Positions 25,157-32,472 of a stretch of DNA of 64,000 nucleotides are shown here, one piece after another. Every line of letters begins with the position of its first letter. The stretch's first letter is position 1. The stretch is from Thermoflexus sp042408815. GTDB taxonomy: Bacteria; Chloroflexota; Anaerolineae; Thermoflexales; Thermoflexaceae. The notes beneath the pieces are model-generated. The model ran no database searches. It had not been told where the DNA came from and worked only from the letters and a program-made list of their open reading frames with translations. The position numbers and the translations under genes are program-made. The DNA lies in assembly GCF_042408815.1 (NCBI RefSeq), contig NZ_JBHOQR010000003.1, forward strand, positions 62,001 to 126,000, given 5' to 3'.

Positions 25157-26227
25157 ATGGGTCGACGCGCTTCCCGGCGGGTTTCGATCAAGGATATCGC
25201 TCGAAAGGCCGGCGTCTCCCATTCCACGGTCTCGCGGGCGTTGCGGGGGAGCCCCCTGGTCAATCCGCGCACCGCCGAGCGGATCCGTCGGCTGGCGGCG
25301 CGGATGGGCTATGTGCCCAACGCCGCCGCGCGGAGCCTGGTCACCACCCGCACTTCCATCATCGGCCTGGTCATTACCACCCTGGCGGATCCTTTCCTGG
25401 CGGAGATCGTCCGCGGGGTAGAGGAGGTGGCCCTGGAGGCGGGCTATCGCCTGTTCCTGGCCACCTCCAATGCGGATCCCGAGCGGGAGATGGCGGCGGT
25501 GCGGGCCCTGGCCGAGAGCCGGGTGGAGGGGGTGATCGTGGCTTCCTCCCGAGTGGGAGATCTTTACCTTCCCCACCTGGAGGCCCTGGGCGTTCCCATT
25601 GTGCTGATCAACAACCAGCGGGAGGAGCCCTTTATCTATTCAGTGGCCTCGGATAGCCGTCAGGGGGCCGTTGAGGCGGTTTCCTACCTGGTGCGGCTGG
25701 GCCACACCCGCATCGCCTACATCGCCGGCCCGCCGACAGCGCGCTCCAATCGGGAGCGTTTGGCCGGCTATCAGGAAGCGATGGCGCAGGCCGGCCTCTC
25801 CGTGGATCCCGCCTGGATGGTGGAGGGGAACGGCCGGCCGGAAGGGGGGGAATGGGGGATCCGGCGCCTGCTGGAGGTCCCGCGCCAGCCGACCGCCGTG
25901 TTCTGCTACAACGATATGACGGCCATTGGGGCTCTGCGGGCTGCCCGCGCGGCTGGCCTGCGTGTCCCTGAGGATCTTTCTATCATCGGCTTCGATGACA
26001 TCCTCTTCGCTGCCTACACGGAGCCCCCTTTGACCACTGTTGCTCAGCCCAAGTATGAGATGGGGCGGACTGCTATGAGCGTGTTGTTGCGGTTGCTTCA
26101 GGGGGAGCGAACGCCGGCCCATCTGCGGCTGCCCTGCCGCCTTGTGGAGCGCGCCTCCTGCGGCCCGCCCCCGGAAAGCTTCATTTCGGGCGTTCCCTAT
26201 CTTCTGGCTGAAAGGAGGTTGCCATGA
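25157..26227 (+). CDS. LacI-family transcriptional regulator of the catabolic locus
   Basis: A 356-residue repressor. The helix-turn-helix and hinge occupy residues 1-60 (VSIKDIARKAGVSHSTVSRA, then IRRLAARMGYVPNAAARSL). The periplasmic-binding-protein-like sugar domain runs from about residue 70, with IIGLVITTLADPFLAEIVRG, FCYNDMTAIGALRAARAAG and LSIIGFDDILFA, to the end. The ATG at 25157 starts nine bases after the operator. The frame is open upstream to 25094 but would run through the operator and promoter. The stop overlaps the ATG of the sugar-binding protein gene (ATGA), so the two are translationally coupled. The inducer is likely the transported sugar or cyclitol. Confidence 0.93.
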   Translation: MGRRASRRVSIKDIARKAGVSHSTVSRALRGSPLVNPRTAERIRRLAARMGYVPNAAARSLVTTRTSIIGLVITTLADPFLAEIVRGVEEVALEAGYRLFLATSNADPEREMAAVRALAESRVEGVIVASSRVGDLYLPHLEALGVPIVLINNQREEPFIYSVASDSRQGAVEAVSYLVRLGHTRIAYIAGPPTARSNRERLAGYQEAMAQAGLSVDPAWMVEGNGRPEGGEWGIRRLLEVPRQPTAVFCYNDMTAIGALRAARAAGLRVPEDLSIIGFDDILFAAYTEPPLTTVAQPKYEMGRTAMSVLLRLLQGERTPAHLRLPCRLVERASCGPPPESFISGVPYLLAERRLP

Positions 26228-27204
26228 TTGAGGTCGTCCGCCGATGGATTCCTCTCTTCCTGACTCTGGGTCTCCTGCTGGGCGCTTGTGCCCCGGCCAC
26301 ACCCGCTGCTACTCCTCCGAAGAAAGAGTTCACGTTCTATATCGTCTCCCACGGCGGCCCCGCGGATCCCTTCTGGGGGGTTGTGATCAAAGGGATGAAC
26401 GACGCCGCCAAGGTCTACCCGGTGGAGGCCAAATATTTCGGACCGGAGAAGTTCTCCATTCAGGAACTGGTGAACCTCCTCAACAGCGCCATCGCCGCCA
26501 AGCCGGACGGACTGGCGGTGACGATCACAGACCCCAAGGCTCTCGATGAGCCGCTGCGCCGGGCAATCCAGCAGGGCATCCCGGTGGTAGCCATCAACGT
26601 TGCGGATCCGCGTCCGGAGGGCGAGCGCATCCCCTATTTGTTTTACATCGGCATGGATGAGTATCTAGGGGGGCTCCGGGCGGCCCAGCGGATGCTGACT
26701 GTGCGCACACCCAAGCGGGCCGTTTGCGCCATCCATGAGGTTGGCCACGTGGGCCTGGAGGCCCGCTGCCAGGGCTTCCTGGATGGGATGAAAGGGAAGA
26801 ATGTGCCGGTGGAGAAGCTGGATATCGGCACGGATCCCACCAAGGCGGTGGAGGCCCTGAAGGCTTACTTCACCCGCAACCCGGATACGGATGCCCTCCT
26901 CACCCTCGGCCCCCTGGGCACGGACCCGGCGGTGAAGTTCCTGAAGGAAAACAACCTAGTGGGCAAGGTGCTCCACGGAACATTTGATCTGCACCCCGGG
27001 ACGCTGTCGGCGATCAAGGAGGGGGTGACATTGTTCGCCATCGATCAGCAGCAATACCTGCAGGGCTACATGGCCATCACCTGGCTCTATCTCTACAAGA
27101 AATACGGGCTGCGGCCGGCCAACGATGTGCTGACCGGGCCGGGCTTTGTGGATAAGGACAATGTGGGCCTGGTGGAGGCGCTGATCCAGCAGGGCATCCG
27201 TTAA
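26224..27204 (+). CDS. Sugar/cyclitol ABC transporter substrate-binding lipoprotein (CUT2, RbsB-like)
   Basis: A 326-residue secreted binding protein. A signal peptide of about 20 residues ends in the lipobox LLGAC (Cys21), so it should be lipid-anchored outside the membrane. The mature part is a type I periplasmic-binding fold of the RbsB class (FTFYIVSHGGPADPFWGVVI, then IPVVAINVADPRPEGERIPY). The C-terminal FVDKDNVGLVEALIQQGIR is also typical. It overlaps the regulator gene by four bases and is followed by a permease and ATPase. Given the inositol-type enzymes downstream, a cyclitol or keto-sugar ligand is inferred but cannot be read from the sequence. Confidence 0.92.
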   Translation: MIEVVRRWIPLFLTLGLLLGACAPATPAATPPKKEFTFYIVSHGGPADPFWGVVIKGMNDAAKVYPVEAKYFGPEKFSIQELVNLLNSAIAAKPDGLAVTITDPKALDEPLRRAIQQGIPVVAINVADPRPEGERIPYLFYIGMDEYLGGLRAAQRMLTVRTPKRAVCAIHEVGHVGLEARCQGFLDGMKGKNVPVEKLDIGTDPTKAVEALKAYFTRNPDTDALLTLGPLGTDPAVKFLKENNLVGKVLHGTFDLHPGTLSAIKEGVTLFAIDQQQYLQGYMAITWLYLYKKYGLRPANDVLTGPGFVDKDNVGLVEALIQQGIR

Positions 27205-27265
27205 ACCTCGGTCCTGGGTGTGGGGCGAAGGGCTCGCACCTGTCGGACCTCTCGAAGGGCTTGTT

Positions 27266-27302
27266 GGGCCGGGCCGGTGTCCGAAGGCGGGCGGCCCGGC
27301 CC
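27266..27302 (+). other. Strong intra-operon hairpin between binding-protein and permease genes
   Basis: GGGCCGGGCCG (27266-27276) and CGGCCCGGCCC (27292-27302) form an 11-bp all-GC stem with a 15-base loop and no T tract. Hairpins in this position usually protect the upstream mRNA so the binding protein is made in excess over the membrane parts. That role is inferred. Confidence 0.55.
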
Positions 27303-27366
27303 GCAGAGGAGGAGAGGGTGGGGAGATCGGAGCCTGAGGGCGCAGATCCGGCGGAGGGCTTTCGCA

Positions 27367-28371
27367 ATGGACCTGCAAGCTGTTGAGGCGCGTGGGCAGG
27401 CGCGGACCCGTCCGTGGGCGCGAGGGATGGCGCTGGCGGAGCTGCGGCGATACCCGGAGGTGGGGGCGCTAGCCGGTTTCCTCGCGGTCTTTCTCGGCTT
27501 TGCCATCGTGGCCCCTCACTTCCTCACCCTGGGCTCCCTGGCCGGGATCATGACCATCGCCGCTGAGCTGGGGCTGGTGGCAGTGGGGGTTACGCTGTTG
27601 ATGATCGCCGGGGAGTTCGATCTCTCGGTGGGATCCGTGCTGGGGGTCTCGGCAATGGCGTTCGCGTTGATGGCCCGGGCGGGGATCCCGCATCTCCTCG
27701 CGTTCCTTGCGGCCCTGGTTCTGGCGGCGGCGATCGGCGCGCTGAACGGCTGGGTGGTGACCCGAGGTCGGCTACCTTCGTTCATCGTCACCCTGGGATC
27801 CATGATGTTCTGGCGGGGGGTGCTGCTGGCGGTGACCGGGGGATTCCCCATTGCCTACGAAGAGCAATCCCTGCTTATGTTTGTCCTCTCCGGCCGGCTC
27901 CCCGGCGGTTTCCATGCCTCGGCCCTCTGGTTCCTGGGTGTGGCCCTGATCGCCACCCTGGTTCTCACCCGCACGCCCTTCGGCAACGCGCTCTTCGCTT
28001 CGGGAGGCAACCCCCAGGCGGCCCGGGCCCTGGGGGTGGAGGTGGCCAGGGTGAAACAGGTCGGGTTCATTCTGACGGCGGTTCTGGCAGGCCTGACGGG
28101 CATTATCCAGTTCAGCCGCTTCGGGTCGGTAGATCCTCTGCGGGGGGAAGGAGTGGAGTTGGAAGCCATCGCGGCCACGGTGACCGGCGGGACCCTGCTC
28201 ACGGGGGGCTATGGCAGTGTGATCGGTACGGTGCTCGGGGCGCTGATCGTAGGGATGGTCCGCAACGGCCTGGTGCTGGCGGGCGCGCCGGCCTACTGGT
28301 ATCGGGCGTTCATCGGGCTGGTCCTGGTCGGAGCGGTGATCATCAATCTGCGGATCCGGCGATGGGGGTGA
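27367..28371 (+). CDS. CUT2 ABC transporter permease (RbsC-like)
   Basis: A 334-residue integral membrane protein of the branched-chain/ribose permease family. Hydrophobic helices are seen throughout, for example ALAGFLAVFLGFAIVAPHFL, AELGLVAVGVTLLMIAGEFD and LLAFLAALVLAAAIGALNGW. The conserved cytoplasmic loop LFASGGNPQAARALGVEV touches the ATPase, and the C-terminus has GTVLGALIVGMVRNGLVL. FDLSVGSVLG is the family signature. The ATG at 27367 follows GGAGGG. The frame is open further upstream, but that segment covers the GC hairpin. The stop overlaps the ATPase start. Confidence 0.92.
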   Translation: MDLQAVEARGQARTRPWARGMALAELRRYPEVGALAGFLAVFLGFAIVAPHFLTLGSLAGIMTIAAELGLVAVGVTLLMIAGEFDLSVGSVLGVSAMAFALMARAGIPHLLAFLAALVLAAAIGALNGWVVTRGRLPSFIVTLGSMMFWRGVLLAVTGGFPIAYEEQSLLMFVLSGRLPGGFHASALWFLGVALIATLVLTRTPFGNALFASGGNPQAARALGVEVARVKQVGFILTAVLAGLTGIIQFSRFGSVDPLRGEGVELEAIAATVTGGTLLTGGYGSVIGTVLGALIVGMVRNGLVLAGAPAYWYRAFIGLVLVGAVIINLRIRRWG

Positions 28372-29150
28372 TGGCGCGGATGAGCGAAGGACGCTGGTTG
28401 GTGGAGATGCAAGGGATTGTCAAGCGGTTCGACGGTGTGGAGGCCCTGTCCGGGGTGGATTTCGCGGTGGGCTATCAGGAGGTGGTGGGCCTCCTGGGGG
28501 ATAACGGGGCCGGGAAATCCACGCTGATCAAGGTCCTCACCGGAGTCTATCCGCCGGATGCCGGCGAGATCTATTTTGAGGGCCGTCCGGTGCGCTTCCG
28601 TTCGCCTCGTGAGGCACGGGCGCTGGGCATTGAGACGGTTTACCAGGATCTGGCCCTGGTGGAGATGATGAGCATCGCCCGGAATTTCTTCCTGGGCCGG
28701 GAGCCCGTGCAGCGGGTCGGGCCTTTCTCGTTCCTGAATATGCGGGAGATGGAAACAGTCACCCGTCGGGTGCTGGAGGAGATCGGCATCCAGGTCCGTT
28801 CGGTGTGGGAGCCCGTCTCCGTGCTATCGGGCGGGGAACGGCAATCGATCGCCATTGGCCGCGCTCTTCACTTCGGCGTGCGCCTGCTGATCCTCGATGA
28901 ACCTACTTCTGCTCTCTCGATTAAAGAGACCCGTAAGGTGCTGGGATATGTGGAGGAGGTCCGCCGGCGGGGCCTCTCGGTGATCTTCATTACCCATAAC
29001 ATCTATCACGTCTATCCCGTGGCGGATCGCCTGGTCGTCTTAAGCCACGGCCGCAAGATCGGGGATTTCCGCAAAACCGATATCTCGCCGGAGATGGTCG
29101 CCGAGCTCATCGCCGGCGGGATCACCCTTCCTGAGGGGGGGAAGCCATGA
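28371..29150 (+). CDS. CUT2 ABC transporter ATPase, single-domain (FrcA-like)
   Basis: A 259-residue ATPase that powers the preceding permease. Walker A is GDNGAGKST, the Q-loop lies in VYQDLALVEMMSIARN, the signature is LSGGERQSIAIGRAL, Walker B is LLILDEPTSALS, and the switch His is in FITHNIYHV. Only one nucleotide-binding domain is present, unlike the double RbsA, as in FrcA-type systems, so it should act as a dimer. The ATG at 28371 overlaps the permease stop (TGATG). In-frame ATGs at 28362 and 28380 are alternatives. The stop overlaps the next gene's ATG. Confidence 0.92.
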   Translation: MARMSEGRWLVEMQGIVKRFDGVEALSGVDFAVGYQEVVGLLGDNGAGKSTLIKVLTGVYPPDAGEIYFEGRPVRFRSPREARALGIETVYQDLALVEMMSIARNFFLGREPVQRVGPFSFLNMREMETVTRRVLEEIGIQVRSVWEPVSVLSGGERQSIAIGRALHFGVRLLILDEPTSALSIKETRKVLGYVEEVRRRGLSVIFITHNIYHVYPVADRLVVLSHGRKIGDFRKTDISPEMVAELIAGGITLPEGGKP

Positions 29151-30349
29151 AAGCAGTGGTGGTGGAGGCCCAGTGGGACCCGCGTCCGGATTATCCGCTC
29201 TCGGACTGGGAGCGGGAGACCGGCAAGGCGATCACCGGGGCCAGCGTCTGGCGGCATCCTCGTTTCTCGATCCAGGAGGTTCCGGACCCCACGCCGGGCC
29301 CGGAGGAGGTGGTGATCCGGGTGAAGGCCTGCGGGGTGTGCGGGTCGGATCTCCATTTCTATGAGACCGATGCGGAGGGCTATATTCTGTATCCCGGCCT
29401 GGTGAAGTTCCCTGTGATCCCGGGCCACGAGTTCTCCGGCGAAGTGGTCGCCGTCGGGAAGGCAGTACGGGATTTGCGGCCGGGAGATATGGTGACTTCC
29501 GAAGAGATGTTGTGGTGCGGGATATGCACGCCATGCCGCAGCGGCTTCTTCAACCACTGTACAAATCTGGAGGAGCTCGGCTTCACTGTCCCCGGAGCCA
29601 TGGCGGAATATGTGGTGGTCCACGCCAAATACTGCTGGAAGATCGACGCCATCGCCGAGCGCTATGGAGATGTCGATAAAGCTTACGAGGCGGGTTCCCT
29701 GGTGGAGCCCACCAGTGTGGCCTACAACGGGATCTTCGTCCGCGCGGGCGGGTTCCGCCCTGGAGCCTATGTGGCGGTCTTCGGGGCAGGGCCCATTGGC
29801 CTGGCGGCGATTGCCCTCTCCCGGGCGGCGGGCGCTGGGAGGGTGATCGCGTTTGATGTGAGCCCTTCGCGACGGGAGATGGCGCTGCGGATGGGTGCGG
29901 ATGTGGCCTTTGACCCCCGGGAGGTGGTGCCCAGCCAGGCGATCCGGGAGGTGACCCGCGGGGAAGGAGCGGATGTGCTGGTGGAGGCGGCGGGGGCACC
30001 TCTACGGACGTTGCCAGAGATGGAGAAGGCCATGGCCGTCAACGGGCGGATCGTGATCATCGGTCGGGCCGCCGAACGGGTGCCCCTCTATCTGGAAGTT
30101 CTGCAGGTGCGACGGGGGCAGATCTTCGGCGCCCAGGGCCATTCGGGCGACGCCATCTTCCCCAGTGTGATCCGGATGATGGCCGCCGGGTTGATCGATA
30201 TGACTCGCATCATCACCGCCCGCTATCCCCTGGGTCGGGCGGTGGAAGCGGTAGAGCGGCTGAGCCAGCGGATTGACGCGAAGATCACGATCAAGCCGGA
30301 TATGCGGGCGGTGCCAGAAGCCGAGCCGGCGGCCGCCGCAATCGCCTGA
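29147..30349 (+). CDS. iolM: Zinc dehydrogenase, scyllo-inosose 3-dehydrogenase (IolM) type
   Basis: A 400-residue zinc-dependent medium-chain dehydrogenase. Motifs shared, from memory, with Thermotoga TM0412 (IolM) include VKACGVCGSDLHFYETDAEG, YILYPGLVKFPVIPGHEFSG, SEEMLWCGICTPC, GSLVEPTSVAYNGIFVRAGG and QIFGAQGHSGDAIFP. The structural zinc cysteines (CGICTPCRSGFFNHC) and NAD site (FGAGPIGLAAIAL) are intact. IolM oxidises 2-keto-myo-inositol to a diketo-inositol. It overlaps the ATPase stop by four bases and so is coupled to the transporter. The long N-terminal insert before the catalytic domain (WERETGKAITGASVWRHP) is also an IolM trait. Substrate assignment rests on similarity and neighbours. 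Confidence 0.85.
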   Translation: MKAVVVEAQWDPRPDYPLSDWERETGKAITGASVWRHPRFSIQEVPDPTPGPEEVVIRVKACGVCGSDLHFYETDAEGYILYPGLVKFPVIPGHEFSGEVVAVGKAVRDLRPGDMVTSEEMLWCGICTPCRSGFFNHCTNLEELGFTVPGAMAEYVVVHAKYCWKIDAIAERYGDVDKAYEAGSLVEPTSVAYNGIFVRAGGFRPGAYVAVFGAGPIGLAAIALSRAAGAGRVIAFDVSPSRREMALRMGADVAFDPREVVPSQAIREVTRGEGADVLVEAAGAPLRTLPEMEKAMAVNGRIVIIGRAAERVPLYLEVLQVRRGQIFGAQGHSGDAIFPSVIRMMAAGLIDMTRIITARYPLGRAVEAVERLSQRIDAKITIKPDMRAVPEAEPAAAAIA

Positions 30350-30364
30350 TCGGAGGATACCGGC

Positions 30365-31390
30365 ATGGCCGAGCGAATGCCGGCGGTGGTGTTCCTCGGA
30401 GAAGGGCGGTGGGCGCTGGAGGAGCGGCCGGTCCCTTCCCTGCGCAACCCGGATGATGTCCTCCTCCAGGTGGAGGCCTGCGGGATCTGCGGCACCGATC
30501 TGCACATCCTGGAGGTGCCGCCAGGACATCCGGCCACCCCCGGGGTGATCCTGGGCCACGAGGTGATCGGCCGGGTCGTGGAGGTCGGTCCGGCGGCGAC
30601 CCATCTGCGGCCGGGGGATCGGGTGGCGGTGGCGCCGAATCTGTATTGCGGGGTCTGCCCTTTCTGCCAGCGAGGGCTCTTCAACCATTGCGAGCGGTTC
30701 ACCACCTTAGGGATTTTCCTGGATGGCGGCCTAGCCCCTTATGAGGTGGCCCCCGCGCGGGCCCTCTTCCCGATCTCCCCGGAGGTCCCCCTGGAGCGAG
30801 CGATCTTTACCGAAGTGCTTTCCACGGTGGTAGGCGGAACCCTTCAGGCCCGTTTGCATCCGGGGGAGCATGCGGTGGTGCTGGGTTGCGGGCCGGTTGG
30901 GCTACTGTTCATTCAGATCCTCCGCGCCAGCGGGGCCGCGAGCGTGGTCGCGGCGGACATCGCGCCGTTCCGCCGGGAGTTCGCACGGCGGGCGGGGGCA
31001 GATTGGGCGGTGGACCCCCGGGAGCAGGATCTGGAGGGGCTGGTTCGGGAGGTCACCGGGGTTGGGGCGGATGTGGTGGTGGATGCGGTGGGATCGTTGA
31101 TCGGGACTGCCCTGCGCTTGGCGCGCCCGGGGGGGACAGTGATCCTCTTCGGGATGAACGCCCGGGCTCGGGCGGAGATCGCCCAGTATGAGATCACCCG
31201 TCGGGAGATCCGGGTGGTGGGCAGCTATGTCGGCCGCCATACCTTCCCTCTGGCCGTCCAGATGCTGGAGCGCGGGGTGATCCGTCCCGAGGAGCTCGTC
31301 ACCCATCGCCTGCCGTTGTCCCGGTTCGGGGAGGGGCTGGAGCATTTGCGCCGGGGAGAGGCGGTGAAAGTGATGATGGTGCCCGGGTGA
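30365..31390 (+). CDS. Second zinc-dependent dehydrogenase of the locus (polyol/cyclitol type)
   Basis: A 341-residue medium-chain dehydrogenase of the sorbitol/threonine dehydrogenase group. VEACGICGTDLHILEVPPGH holds the catalytic zinc cysteine and GHEVIG the His. The structural zinc lobe is CGVCPFCQRGLFNHC, and the NAD site is VLGCGPVGLLFIQIL. It is clearly a distant paralog of the preceding IolM-like enzyme, not a duplicate. No Gfo/Idh-type inositol dehydrogenase (IolG) is in the window, so this enzyme could perform the first oxidation of the imported cyclitol. It might instead reduce a later keto acid. GGAGG precedes the ATG, 15 bases behind iolM. Confidence 0.88.
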   Translation: MAERMPAVVFLGEGRWALEERPVPSLRNPDDVLLQVEACGICGTDLHILEVPPGHPATPGVILGHEVIGRVVEVGPAATHLRPGDRVAVAPNLYCGVCPFCQRGLFNHCERFTTLGIFLDGGLAPYEVAPARALFPISPEVPLERAIFTEVLSTVVGGTLQARLHPGEHAVVLGCGPVGLLFIQILRASGAASVVAADIAPFRREFARRAGADWAVDPREQDLEGLVREVTGVGADVVVDAVGSLIGTALRLARPGGTVILFGMNARARAEIAQYEITRREIRVVGSYVGRHTFPLAVQMLERGVIRPEELVTHRLPLSRFGEGLEHLRRGEAVKVMMVPG

Positions 31391-31463
31391 GGGGTGGCCA
31401 TCCTGCCCTCCTGAATGGAGCGAGCGGCGGATATCCCCACACCAACATGCGGAGGTTCTCGCG

Positions 31464-32438
31464 ATGAGCAAATGGCAGATCCCACCGGAAGGTGGCCATA
31501 TGGATCGGCCGACGGGAATTTACTTCCAGAACATGACCGGCAAGCAGGTCATGGAACGTCTGAAACAGAACGACCTGATCATCATCCCGGTGGGCGCCAC
31601 GGAAGCCCATGGCCCTCACGCGCCTTATGGGGAGGACGTCTTTCTGGTCACCCGGATGGCCGAACAGGTGGCCTTGCGGACCGGATGCACGGTCAGCCAG
31701 CCGCTGTGGTTTGGCTCCCACCCTTATCACCATATGGGAATGCCGGGGACCATCGTGGTGCCTGAGGATGTGTTCGTCGGGATGCTGACGGCGATCATCG
31801 CCGGGTTCTGGAACGCGGGCTTCCGCAAGCAGATCATCCTGAACGGCCACGGACAGGAGTACGTGATCCCCATCGCCATCCACCGTTTCGCTAAGATCTA
31901 CAAAGTGCCGGCGATCATCGTCAACGTCAACTGGTATCACGCCATCCCCGAGCACTTCAAACTGAAAGCCGAGGGCGGTCCCTATGAGACCCATTTCATT
32001 CACGGGGATGAGGTGGAGACCAGTTGGAGCCTGGCCCTGTTCCCCGAGTTCATCCGCATGGAGGATGCGGTGGACACGGAGCCTTACAGCTTCCTGCCCA
32101 CGGACAGCGAGCACATTGACAAGGCGGGGAACCTGTTGCGCAAGCCCATCGCCTGGTATGCCCAGGTGGGCCTTCGGCCGATCGAGGTCAAGGCCTACCC
32201 GCCGGGCGTGGTGGGCAAGGCCACCCTGGCCCGCGCGGAGAAGGCCAAACCTGGGGTGGAACAGCTCCTGGACTACCTGGAGAAACTGGTGCGGGACATC
32301 CTGGAGGCGTTCCCACCGGGGAAGCTGCCGCCGCTGGAGGGGGTGACCGAGCGGGAACGGGAGATGCTGGAGCCCTATCTCAAGATGCCCTTCGAGCCTG
32401 GCTGGCGGAGCCTGTATGAGCTGCATTATCCGATGTGA
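31464..32438 (+). CDS. Creatininase-family metal-dependent hydrolase, IolN candidate
   Basis: A 324-residue creatininase-fold protein. Metal-ligand motifs are visible: IIPVGATEAHGPHAPYGEDV near residues 46-65 (Glu, His and Asp ligands), LWFGSHPYHHMGMPG near residues 89-103, and QIILNGHGQEYVIPIA near residues 129-144. Family members are amidohydrolases or hydrolases of cyclic compounds. Between IolM- and UxaE-type genes, the missing reaction would be ring opening of diketo-inositol to 5-keto-L-gluconate, done by IolN in Thermotoga. I cannot verify that IolN belongs to this family, so the assignment is contextual. The start has GGAGG at normal spacing. The C-terminal 50 residues are an extra helical tail. 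Confidence 0.75.
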   Translation: MSKWQIPPEGGHMDRPTGIYFQNMTGKQVMERLKQNDLIIIPVGATEAHGPHAPYGEDVFLVTRMAEQVALRTGCTVSQPLWFGSHPYHHMGMPGTIVVPEDVFVGMLTAIIAGFWNAGFRKQIILNGHGQEYVIPIAIHRFAKIYKVPAIIVNVNWYHAIPEHFKLKAEGGPYETHFIHGDEVETSWSLALFPEFIRMEDAVDTEPYSFLPTDSEHIDKAGNLLRKPIAWYAQVGLRPIEVKAYPPGVVGKATLARAEKAKPGVEQLLDYLEKLVRDILEAFPPGKLPPLEGVTEREREMLEPYLKMPFEPGWRSLYELHYPM

Positions 32439-32472
32439 AGGCAGCTTGCGCTGAGTGGATCGAAATGGGGAG

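Noticed and set aside
27266..27302. Terminator between the binding-protein and permease genes
   Set aside because: The hairpin has no T tract and the permease and ATPase need the same transcript, so a stability hairpin is more likely.
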